This document shows positions 1-7,252 of a DNA stretch of 39,073 bases, piece by piece. Origin of the DNA: an uncultured Bacilli bacterium (lineage in GTDB: Bacteria > Bacillota_I > Bacilli_A > RF39 > UBA660). A model generated the notes under the pieces. The model made no database searches, was not told the DNA's origin, and saw only the letters and a program-made list of their open reading frames with translations. The stretch is from contig CANPZX010000006.1 of assembly GCA_947589195.1 (NCBI GenBank), forward strand, positions 1-39,073. The letters are read 5' to 3'. The position numbers and the translations under genes are program-made. Numbering within the stretch: the first letter of the stretch is position 1; every line of letters begins with the position of its first letter.

Positions 1-96
1 TGTTAAAAATTTTCCATTTATCTTATAAAAATTACCAAAATTTTTAATTTTTTCTTTTATAGTCACAAAACTGTAACCTTTTAATAACAAATAAGA

Positions 97-130
97 TAGG
101 GGAGAATAAGTCCCCTACTTTTATTTTTTC
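97..130 (+). terminator. Hairpin with T-rich tail, terminator-like
   Basis: A perfect 7-bp stem (TAGGGGA at 97-103, TCCCCTA at 111-117) with a 7-base loop is followed by a T-rich tail. It looks like a Rho-independent terminator for a plus-strand gene left of the window. The right arm can instead pair for 9 bp with TAGGGGACT at 139-147, so two mutually exclusive hairpins exist. Confidence 0.5.
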
Positions 131-468
131 TAATGCAATAGGGGACTCTAACTCCATTTTTAGCTAAATTAATTATATAATGATTCATCCTAAATATATC
201 AAACAAATTTTAATTAAGAATATAAGTTATTAATTAAAATTAAATTAGTAATTCATAATATTTAAAAAATTAATTAAATATACCAATAAAATTAAAATAA
301 CTAAAAAATAAGGTTTAATTTAAAGCAATCGAGAATCATTTAGATGGGTAATTATCCATCTCGATTTCAAATATCAAATTAATTGATAACCATATAATAG
401 GTTAATTTAAATTAAAAATAATAATGAAATCAAAAATTAAATTAAAAGTATAAATTTTAAAATCTAAT

Positions 469-512
469 ACTTATAATTTATTAATTATTAACTTATAATT
501 TATTAATTATTA
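469..512. repeat. 22-bp tandem duplication
   Basis: Two perfect head-to-tail copies of a 22-base A/T-rich unit starting ACTTATAATTT lie at 469-490 and 491-512. No third copy is seen. It may be a replication-slippage product or a pair of protein-binding sites. Confidence 0.8.
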
Positions 513-668
513 AATAAGAAAAGTAGGTAGTAATTAAATCCAAAATGGAGTACAATTAAGGTATCATATATGTTTAAATTTAAAAATTATATTGTTTCGC
601 ATAATATATATTATGTTAACTTCTATTTTGCAATATTTTAAACGTATATTTTAAAGGAGTTGTTTTAA

Positions 669-1244
669 ATGCCTAAATGGCTAAAAATTCTTATTCATAT
701 CACCCTTCTATTTACCACTTGTGGTATTGGCAATATTATCTTTTATCTGGTTGATAAAAATGAAAAAAATATTGAATATGAACAAAATGATGATATTCCT
801 AATAATTATTATCATAATTATCATAATAAAGTTTCAAGAAATTATATTCAAAAAGAATTTTTAAGCAATAATGAAAAAAATTTTTATAATAAATTGCAAG
901 AATTAAATACTGATTATTTAGTAATCCCCCAAATATCTCTAGCTTCAGTTATTGATAAAAAATCTACTGAAAGATTTCATAATGAATTATTTAGAATTAT
1001 TGATTTTGGTATATTTGATAAAAACAGTTTAAAATTACTTTTACTAATTGAATTAAATGACTCTAGTCATACCCTACCCGCTCGAAAAAGAAGAGATATA
1101 CGTGTAAAACAAATTTGTAATGAAGCTAATATTAAATTAATTACATTTTATACTAATATGCCTAATGAAAAGGAATATATTATTAATCGCATTAAAACGG
1201 AAATTAAGAAATCTGATTTAGAAAATAATCAAATAATTTCTTAG
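669..1244 (+). CDS. Membrane-anchored DUF2726 protein
   Basis: A 191-residue protein. Residues 5-28 form one hydrophobic segment, so it is probably anchored with the rest in the cytoplasm. The C-terminal half (about 75-180) matches the DUF2726 pattern: a V/I-PQ-xSLAS stretch, IDFGIFD, LLIELNDSSH, then R-RD and a closing KLITFY strand. DUF2726 is thought to adopt a restriction-endonuclease-like fold, and the spaced Asp, Glu and His fit that, but the substrate is unknown. The middle (30-70) is Asn/Tyr/His-rich linker. An AAAGGAG site 10 bases upstream supports the ATG. The 3' end overlaps the convergent gene at 1204 by 41 bases. Family assignment is likely; function is not known. Confidence 0.75.
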   Translation: MPKWLKILIHITLLFTTCGIGNIIFYLVDKNEKNIEYEQNDDIPNNYYHNYHNKVSRNYIQKEFLSNNEKNFYNKLQELNTDYLVIPQISLASVIDKKSTERFHNELFRIIDFGIFDKNSLKLLLLIELNDSSHTLPARKRRDIRVKQICNEANIKLITFYTNMPNEKEYIINRIKTEIKKSDLENNQIIS

Positions 1245-1836
1245 AATATATATCATTACTTAAACTTTCAGGATGCCATTGCACACCCACAAAAAATCTT
1301 TTCGTTGGATCTTCAACTGCTTCTATCGTTAAATCTTCAGCAATTGCTACAATATTTAAATCTGTCGTCGTTATATGTTCTAAATGTCTACTATTAACTT
1401 TAATTTGTTTTTCACCTAATATTTTAGCTAATAAACTATTTTCTTTGATTTTAATATTATGAACATAATCATCATTACTTTGATGGTTTTTATTTTTTAA
1501 ATATTCGATATCGCCATTTTTAAAAACACTCATTATTTGCATACCTAAACATATTCCTAAAGTTGGAATATCTTGTTCATATAAATATTTAGTTATTTTA
1601 AGGTCAATATCGTATAAATTAGCTCCCCCTGGTAAGATTACTCCCCTACACTCTTTTAAGGCCTCCTCTACCCTTCTAAATTCCTCATCATCATCCATAC
1701 TATCAAGTATGACGGGAATTCCTATTACTTCAACATTATATTTTCTTAAATAACTTATTAAATCAGTTCTAATTCCATATAAATTATTACCTGTTTGACT
1801 AAGATAATCTCTTAAAATAATCCCTATTTTTGGCAT
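1204..1836 (-). CDS. Class I glutamine amidotransferase-like hydrolase (peptidase C26, PuuD-like)
   Basis: A 210-residue class I GATase domain. The nucleophile elbow is GICLGMQ (Cys at about residue 98), the oxyanion strand reads GVILPGG, and the His-Glu pair lies in VQWHPES near residue 190. This arrangement and the N-terminal IGIILRDY fit the gamma-glutamyl-gamma-aminobutyrate hydrolase (PuuD, C26) family, which cleaves gamma-glutamyl amides. No synthetase partner is adjacent, so it probably acts alone, and the true substrate cannot be told from sequence. A strong AGGAGG site precedes the ATG. The gene sits 10 bases after the ZIP transporter gene and is probably cotranscribed with it. Confidence 0.8.
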   Translation of the reverse strand: MPKIGIILRDYLSQTGNNLYGIRTDLISYLRKYNVEVIGIPVILDSMDDDEEFRRVEEALKECRGVILPGGANLYDIDLKITKYLYEQDIPTLGICLGMQIMSVFKNGDIEYLKNKNHQSNDDYVHNIKIKENSLLAKILGEKQIKVNSRHLEHITTTDLNIVAIAEDLTIEAVEDPTKRFFVGVQWHPESLSNDIYSKKLFDYFLNQIS

Positions 1837-1846
1837 ATAATTCCTC

Positions 1847-2599
1847 CTAAAAGCAAAAATGTTGAATTAAAATTACGATAATTCCCATAATTAAACCTAG
1901 ATAAATCAATTTATAATGGCCATATTTCTTTACCTCGGGAAATATTTCTTCAATAGATATAGAAATCATTATCCCAGCCACTAATAATAAAATAATACTA
2001 ATTAATTGTTCGGTAATAAATCTTTTTAAAAAGATAAAAGCCAGAACTGCTCCTAAAGGTTCAGCTAAACCCGAAATAAAAGCATTTAAAATCGCTTTTT
2101 TCTTATTCTGGGTAGCATAATATATGGGTACCGCGATACTAATCCCTTCCGGAATATTGTGGAGCATAATCGCCAAACTTAATTTTAAACCCAAATTTAA
2201 ATCTTGATAGGAACTTAAAAAGGTGGCAATCCCTTCGGGAAAGTTATGGAGCATTAAAGCAATCATATTTAATATGCCTAACTTATATAAATTATTATTT
2301 TGTTTTTCTTTACTTATTTTTAAATCTAAAATTTTGATAATAATAAACCCTAAAATAAAAGCGATAATAGTTGTTATTAAACTTCTTTTTAAATTATAAT
2401 TAAGCATTAAATTAAAAAAAGAATTGGGAATTAAATCAGTTATACTAATTCCAATCATAATTGCTAAAGAAAAACTTAAGGCTAAAGTAATAAATTTTGT
2501 AATCTTTTCTTCTTTAATTTTAATAAAAATAACTAAAGCTCCCAAAACTGTCGATAAACCCGCTAAAGTTGAAACCACTAAAGCAACCAATGTTTCCAT
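1847..2599 (-). CDS. zupT: ZIP family divalent metal transporter (ZupT-like)
   Basis: A roughly 250-residue polytopic membrane protein with about eight hydrophobic segments. It carries the two ZIP signature helices, HNFPEG in TM4 and HNIPEG in TM5, whose His/Glu residues bind metal in this family. It should import zinc or other divalent metals (Fe, Mn) into the cytoplasm. A charged cytoplasmic loop (KEKQNNN) replaces the His-rich loop of some relatives. Two in-frame ATGs exist, at 2605 and 2599. GGAG abuts the first and lies 6 bases from the second, so I use 2599. It is the first gene of a two-gene unit with the C26 hydrolase. No Zur-like box was recognised upstream. Confidence 0.85.
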   Translation of the reverse strand: METLVALVVSTLAGLSTVLGALVIFIKIKEEKITKFITLALSFSLAIMIGISITDLIPNSFFNLMLNYNLKRSLITTIIAFILGFIIIKILDLKISKEKQNNNLYKLGILNMIALMLHNFPEGIATFLSSYQDLNLGLKLSLAIMLHNIPEGISIAVPIYYATQNKKKAILNAFISGLAEPLGAVLAFIFLKRFITEQLISIILLLVAGIMISISIEEIFPEVKKYGHYKLIYLGLIMGIIVILIQHFCF

Positions 2600-2682
2600 A
2601 AGCATCTCCAGTAAAGTTTATGTTGCTTTTATTTTAAATATACTTTATCCTTAGTTTTTAGAAATTTTCTAATTTAAACAAA

Positions 2683-2709
2683 TAAAAATTCTCAAATGAG
2701 AATTTTTTC
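2683..2709 (-). terminator. Terminator of the O-acylation operon
   Basis: A perfect 10-bp stem (AAAAATTCTC at 2684-2693 with GAGAATTTTT at 2698-2707) and a 4-base loop lie just after the lipoprotein stop at 2713. On the minus strand the stem runs into T-rich sequence. It is near-symmetric and may work both ways. Confidence 0.75.
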
Positions 2710-2712
2710 TAT

Positions 2713-3180
2713 TTAAACTTCATAGGTATATTCAATACTGGTAATGGTATCATTTTCCACAATAAAATTAAGATGCGTTTTATTATTAGTATAAGTATAT
2801 AAATTATCTGTTTTTTGGTAATTTTCCCCATAAACTTTAATTAAATCTTCTAAACTATCCGAAATCTTTATTCCTTTTTCCGTTTTAACTTCTTCATCTA
2901 AAAAGTAAATCGTATAAATATAATCTTTATCATCTTTCGGATAAGTTGTAATTTCATAATGCTCGTAAGTATATGTTTTATCAATTCCTTCAAAAGCACA
3001 ACTTGGTATCTCCGCATAATTTATGGGTTCTCCATAATTACTTTTAATAAATTCACTACCTAAAACAAATACTTTCTCCCCATCGGTAAAAGTATAACCC
3101 AAATCTTTAACTTCTTCTTTTTGGCTACAGCCACTTCCTAACATTACCATAAGTATTAATATCCCAATAATTTTTTTCAT
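2713..3180 (-). CDS. Small putative lipoprotein
   Basis: A 155-residue protein. A hydrophobic N-terminal segment (residues 4-14) ends in LGSGC with Cys18, a slightly atypical lipobox, so it is probably processed and lipid-anchored outside the cell. The mature part is acidic and Tyr-rich with a predicted beta-rich pattern (YTFTDGEKVFVLG, YTYEHYEITTYP). I do not recognise the family. It is the last gene of the four-gene operon, 8 bases after the SGNH-like gene, and ends at a clear terminator. That position suggests an accessory role in the surface modification pathway. A GAGGAG site lies about 11 bases upstream of the ATG. Confidence 0.7.
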   Translation of the reverse strand: MKKIIGILILMVMLGSGCSQKEEVKDLGYTFTDGEKVFVLGSEFIKSNYGEPINYAEIPSCAFEGIDKTYTYEHYEITTYPKDDKDYIYTIYFLDEEVKTEKGIKISDSLEDLIKVYGENYQKTDNLYTYTNNKTHLNFIVENDTITSIEYTYEV

Positions 3181-3188
3181 AATCTCTA

Positions 3189-4196
3189 CTACTCCTCTAT
3201 AGCTTTATTATACTCTATTATTTTCGCTTGATAAAGACTATTTATTTCTTCATTAACTCGATAATCTGTTAAATTATATTTTTCTTTTAAAATATGGGCA
3301 AAATATTTCGATAACTTAGTTGCCCCATATAAATTTAAATGTAATCCGCCATCATAAGTATCTGTTTGATAATCTATTCCAATCTCGGTAGCTAATCCTT
3401 GAAAATTATAATAATCTAAATTATTTTGATAAGCGTATTTTTTTATTTGATTATCATATTCTTGATACCAATAAGGATATAAACTAGGCGCTTTAATTAA
3501 AATTAACTTAATATTATTTTCTTCACACAAACTAGTTATTTTATTTAAATATTCTAAAACATTATCACTAAAATTATAATTAGGTAAAGTTTTCTTAGTT
3601 GGAAGAGAGCTTACAGGTTTAATATTTTTATTGATTAAAAAGCCATTGAAAGTAATATTTTTTTCGGAAAATAAATATTTAAAATCTTCTTTAGTTAATT
3701 TAGAAAAACGGGAATGATATCTTAAAATTGGCAAAATATAATCCAGTAGGCTTTCTTCTTCTAACATCGAATCTTTAATTATTTCCAATTTTTCCCTACT
3801 CCATTTCATATTGTCTAAAGTAAGACGGTTATAGGCTTCACTTACCGGTTTATCGTATCTTAAAGCATTTACATTAAAAACAACTATTCTGGGAGTTTCA
3901 TATTTTAAAGTTTCTTTTAAAATGCCTAATGATTGCCAAATTAATTGTTGACTTGTTCCCCGAACAAAAGAAGTAATTCCTTCTTCTTCATACATAACTA
4001 AGGGTGAAAAATTCGCATATACTTCACAATCCCCTAAAAAAATAACTTCATGATTCATTTCTTCCCCATAATATTCTTTAATCATATGACCTTCAACTAA
4101 TGAATCTTGATATTTTGGCGATAATAACCGGTTTAAAAAGCCTAGACTTAAAATAAATATTCCTATAATTAAAATACTTAAACAAACTTTTTTCAT
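3189..4196 (-). CDS. SGNH-like acyltransferase/esterase partner of MBOAT, Cys at nucleophile position
   Basis: A 335-residue protein with an N-terminal membrane anchor (residues 4-21) and an extracytoplasmic domain. The first SGNH block reads FLGDCEVY (residues 53-60), so the usual Ser nucleophile is Cys57. The C-terminal block DGGLHLN supplies the probable Asp282/His286 pair. In alginate- and peptidoglycan-type O-acetylation systems, such proteins (AlgX/AlgJ, PatB and DltD analogues) take the acyl group passed across the membrane by an MBOAT protein and move it onto the polymer. That partner is encoded just upstream, 8 bases away, which supports the role here. AGGAGG lies 5 bases from the ATG. 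The acceptor polymer is unknown, and an esterase role is possible. Confidence 0.7.
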   Translation of the reverse strand: MKKVCLSILIIGIFILSLGFLNRLLSPKYQDSLVEGHMIKEYYGEEMNHEVIFLGDCEVYANFSPLVMYEEEGITSFVRGTSQQLIWQSLGILKETLKYETPRIVVFNVNALRYDKPVSEAYNRLTLDNMKWSREKLEIIKDSMLEEESLLDYILPILRYHSRFSKLTKEDFKYLFSEKNITFNGFLINKNIKPVSSLPTKKTLPNYNFSDNVLEYLNKITSLCEENNIKLILIKAPSLYPYWYQEYDNQIKKYAYQNNLDYYNFQGLATEIGIDYQTDTYDGGLHLNLYGATKLSKYFAHILKEKYNLTDYRVNEEINSLYQAKIIEYNKAIEE

Positions 4197-4204
4197 ATTG
4201 CCTC

Positions 4205-5485
4205 CTAAAACTTACTATAAATAAAATCACTAGTATTAAAGCCTAAACCATATACACCAAAAACTAAAATTATTAAAATTATAAAACAAATATAAGTTAA
4301 TTTCGTTAAATTGTTCTTATTATATAACCAATTTTTGATCTTTTCATATTTTAAGTCTATTCCTATTAAACTAATTAAACTTATAATTAAAACGATAATA
4401 TTGCCTAAATCAAGACCTAAATTAAGAATATTTTTAGCTAAGTCGCCATAATTAAATTGATAAAAAATGCTCAGTACCATTTTTAAAGCTGTAAAACTAC
4501 TAGGATATATAAAGAAACTCCATAATAAAGATACTAATAAGAAATTAAAGGCTATTCTTAAAAACCGGGCATTTTTCTTTCTTGGTTCAAAAGCGACAAT
4601 TAAGCCATGAAATAAGCCCCAGAAAAAATAATTAATCCCATGCCATAAACCAGAAACAATAAATGTAATAATAATATTTAGTTTTTGCCGAATTTTAGAG
4701 ACACGATTACCTCCTAAAGGAATATAAACATAATCTCTAAACCAAGTACTTAAACTAATATGCCATCTATGCCAAAAATCTTGCATATTAATCGCCAAAT
4801 AAGGTTGTTTAAAGTTTTCTTGTAAAGTAATACCTAGAATCGAACTAAAACCTAAAACAATATCAATTCCCCCACTAAAATCAGCATATAATTGAAAAGA
4901 ATAAAGTATAGTTGCTAAAAGAACATAAGCTCCTTCTAAATTAGCAGTAGTAATCGAAGTAATTACTAAAGCAATTCGACTAGCAATAACATATTTTTTA
5001 AATAAACCAAAACAGATTCTTAATAAACCATTAAATAAATTATTAAGGGTAAGTTTTCTTTTTTTAAATAAGGTCTTTTTAAGATCTTCATAACGATTAA
5101 TTGGTCCAATAAAAAGATAAGGAATATAAAAAACAAATAAAAGATAATTAAAGAAGTTTTTTTCCGGTTTTATTTTGCCTTGATAAACATCAATAAAATA
5201 AGCTAGAACTTGAAAAGTATAATAAGATACTCCTAAAGGCACTAAAATACTATTGGCTTTAAAAAGATTAAAGAAATTATTATATGTAATAAATTTAAAG
5301 AAGACTAATAAAATAATATTTAAAATAATAACCATCCTAAAGATTAGTTTTCTTTTTTTATTCTTTTTCTTTAAATGTAAGGCTCCATAATAAGTTGTAA
5401 GTATGCTAAATAAAATATATATTAAATTAGTAGGTCCCAAACTAGCATAAATTAAGATACTAAAAATTAATAACAAGATATTCAT
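4205..5485 (-). CDS. MBOAT family O-acyltransferase (AlgI-like)
   Basis: A 426-residue polytopic membrane protein, somewhat shorter than typical AlgI. It has the AlgI/MBOAT hallmark FWHRWHISLSTWFRDYVYIP followed by LGGN, and the conserved-His block SGLWHGINYFFWGLFHG. These proteins move acyl groups, usually acetyl, from cytoplasmic donors across the membrane to an extracellular transferase. The start codon overlaps the preceding stop as TAATG, with GAGGC upstream, so it is translationally coupled to the transglutaminase-like gene. A DltB role is less likely because no dltA or dltC gene is nearby and the sequence is of the AlgI branch. Donor and acceptor cannot be read from sequence. Confidence 0.85.
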   Translation of the reverse strand: MNILLLIFSILIYASLGPTNLIYILFSILTTYYGALHLKKKNKKRKLIFRMVIILNIILLVFFKFITYNNFFNLFKANSILVPLGVSYYTFQVLAYFIDVYQGKIKPEKNFFNYLLFVFYIPYLFIGPINRYEDLKKTLFKKRKLTLNNLFNGLLRICFGLFKKYVIASRIALVITSITTANLEGAYVLLATILYSFQLYADFSGGIDIVLGFSSILGITLQENFKQPYLAINMQDFWHRWHISLSTWFRDYVYIPLGGNRVSKIRQKLNIIITFIVSGLWHGINYFFWGLFHGLIVAFEPRKKNARFLRIAFNFLLVSLLWSFFIYPSSFTALKMVLSIFYQFNYGDLAKNILNLGLDLGNIIVLIISLISLIGIDLKYEKIKNWLYNKNNLTKLTYICFIILIILVFGVYGLGFNTSDFIYSKF

Positions 5486-7101
5486 TATTTAGCCTCGGGC
5501 CATTGAGAGTGGTCCCAATCTCTTCCTTGAAGATGAGCAAGTCTTACCTCGTCAGTTTCCGCACTTATCATGGAATGTTTACTTCCGGGAGTCGCATCAC
5601 TATGGCGCCATACCCCATTTATTAAGACTAAATTCCAATAATGGGTTTTATCCGTAGTCCAAATTAATTTTACTTGGTATCCGGCTTTTTCCAGTAATCT
5701 TTGATAAATTAAAGCATGAACATAACAATTCCCCGCATAATTAGTTAAACCATACCAAATGGCATCATCGCCACCCCAATTGTTATTATATTTAATTTTA
5801 CTACTAACATATTTGCGAATATCTTCGTAATTATTACCTACTCCACTCGCAAATTGATTTAATTTTTCATTGGTATCACTTTGATCGTGTAAAACGATAA
5901 TCTTTCTTTTACTAGTTTGCTTATTTCCTGCTTTATCAGTGGCTGTATAAGTAGCATAATAAGTTCCATATTTACTTAAATTAACACTACTCGTATTAAC
6001 TGTAAAATCGACAACGCCATCTTTATTATCGGTAGCTTTAACTCCTTTTTTATAATCAATACTTGCATTTTTATTAACGGTTAAAGCTGACAGGCCACTA
6101 AACTTAGGGGCAGTAGTATCTTTTTTAATTGTTAACTTAGTTTTTTCTTCCGTTTTATTCCCGTATTTATCGATAGCTTCAATAACCACTTCGTATTCAC
6201 CAACTTCTCTTTTTAATTCGGTTTTAAGATTAGTGGTTATTTCATTTGATAAATCCTTTACTTCTTTAATAAAACTCTCTTTAGTTGGTAAAGCTTCATC
6301 ATCATAAATAGTAATATTTTTAAGAACTAAGGTTGGCGCGGTGGTATCTTCGATAATTATTTTACTTTTAAACGTATTATTATCTATCTTAACAGCTAGT
6401 TCGTATTCACCAACGCCACTTTGATTTATTTTATCGATTTCTTTTTGGTCAATAGCATCTTTATCTTTCTTTTCGTCATATGAAAACAATATATCTTGAA
6501 TCGTTAATTTTTCGCCTAATTCTTTTTTAACAAGAGCATTAAACATCGCAATTACTAACTTACAGTTTCCTTTGGTCATATTCCCATATTCATCTTCGAC
6601 AATTACTTCTACTGGATACTCTTGATAGGCTGTAATTTCTGGTTCTTCTACTATTTTAATCGTCGTATTGGAATAATCTTGTAAAGATTTAACAAAATCT
6701 TCCGGATTTAATTTATAATCTAAATTTGAATAAACATCTTGAAATTCGACAACTGGCGGTGTTGTATCAACTAACTTAAGCGTAACTTTTCTTATCTTTT
6801 TACCTTCTTGAATTTCAATTGGATAATCTCCTACTTTCGTTAAATCAATCCCACTTATATCGGTTAAAAGTTGAGCATTTTCCCGAACCTTCCCGTGCCG
6901 ATAAAAATTTTCTATTGTTAAATTATCTACTCCTACTTCTAAAGTAATGGTATTAATTACTCCAAAATAAATAAAATATACTAAAACAATGATAATAGTT
7001 AAAATAGGAATAATGATAGCTAAAATAATAATTAACCGTTTAAGGCCTTTATTTTCTTTTAATCCTTCATTTTTAAAAGTATTTTTATCTAATTTCTTCA
7101 T
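5485..7101 (-). CDS. Ig-like repeat protein with C-terminal transglutaminase-like domain
   Basis: A 538-residue membrane-anchored surface protein. Residues 1-20 are charged, 21-47 form a TM anchor, and several bacterial Ig-like modules follow, recognisable by repeated DTTPP/DTTAP starts and DxYGN or DKAGN ends. The C-terminal part (about 410-538) is a transglutaminase-like cysteine protease fold with a visible triad: Cys459 (AGNCYVHA), His487 (KTHYWNLV) and Asp502 (RHSDATPG). It could crosslink, cleave or amidate surface proteins or peptides. It is the first gene of the MBOAT/SGNH/lipoprotein operon, so it probably acts on the same envelope layer. An AGAGG site and a good sigma-A promoter lie upstream. 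Confidence 0.8.
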   Translation of the reverse strand: MKKLDKNTFKNEGLKENKGLKRLIIILAIIIPILTIIIVLVYFIYFGVINTITLEVGVDNLTIENFYRHGKVRENAQLLTDISGIDLTKVGDYPIEIQEGKKIRKVTLKLVDTTPPVVEFQDVYSNLDYKLNPEDFVKSLQDYSNTTIKIVEEPEITAYQEYPVEVIVEDEYGNMTKGNCKLVIAMFNALVKKELGEKLTIQDILFSYDEKKDKDAIDQKEIDKINQSGVGEYELAVKIDNNTFKSKIIIEDTTAPTLVLKNITIYDDEALPTKESFIKEVKDLSNEITTNLKTELKREVGEYEVVIEAIDKYGNKTEEKTKLTIKKDTTAPKFSGLSALTVNKNASIDYKKGVKATDNKDGVVDFTVNTSSVNLSKYGTYYATYTATDKAGNKQTSKRKIIVLHDQSDTNEKLNQFASGVGNNYEDIRKYVSSKIKYNNNWGGDDAIWYGLTNYAGNCYVHALIYQRLLEKAGYQVKLIWTTDKTHYWNLVLINGVWRHSDATPGSKHSMISAETDEVRLAHLQGRDWDHSQWPEAK

Positions 7102-7128
7102 CTTTTTACCTCTTTATCTTTCTTAATT

Positions 7129-7158
7129 ATTATAAACTATCTAATAAATACTTGGCAA
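7129..7158 (-). promoter_or_regulatory. Sigma-A-type promoter for the O-acylation operon
   Basis: On the minus strand, TTGCCA (7153-7158) and TATAAT (7129-7134) are separated by 18 bases. The leader to the ATG at 7101 is about 20 bases. It is divergent from the promoter of the gene at 7253. Confidence 0.7.
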
Positions 7159-7196
7159 TTATTTTTTAGGTTGTTGGCTTTTTTATGGGGTAAAAT

Positions 7197-7225
7197 TTGC
7201 AATTTTTAAGAAAATATGCTATAAT
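7197..7225 (+). promoter_or_regulatory. Sigma-A-type promoter for the M15D peptidase gene
   Basis: TTGCAA (7197-7202) and a perfect TATAAT (7220-7225) are spaced by 17 bases, 28 bases before the ATG at 7253, with GGGGTGAG as the ribosome site. Confidence 0.75.
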
Positions 7226-7252
7226 TAAGCTACAATTTAAGTGGGGTGAGTT

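Larger units (their letters stand above)
1..668. other. Gene-free AT-rich region
   Basis: No credible coding region is visible in these 668 bases. The region holds the hairpins at 97-147, a bulged hairpin near 319-366 (ATCGA and GATGG arms pairing with CCATC and TCGAT), and a 22-base tandem duplication at 469-512. The rest is low-complexity A/T sequence. An intergenic spacer, a small RNA or a decayed region are all possible. No clear promoter for the gene at 669 was found. Confidence 0.6.

Noticed and set aside
4205-5485. DltB (D-alanylation of teichoic acid)
   Set aside because: No dltA or dltC neighbour and the motif set is of the AlgI branch.
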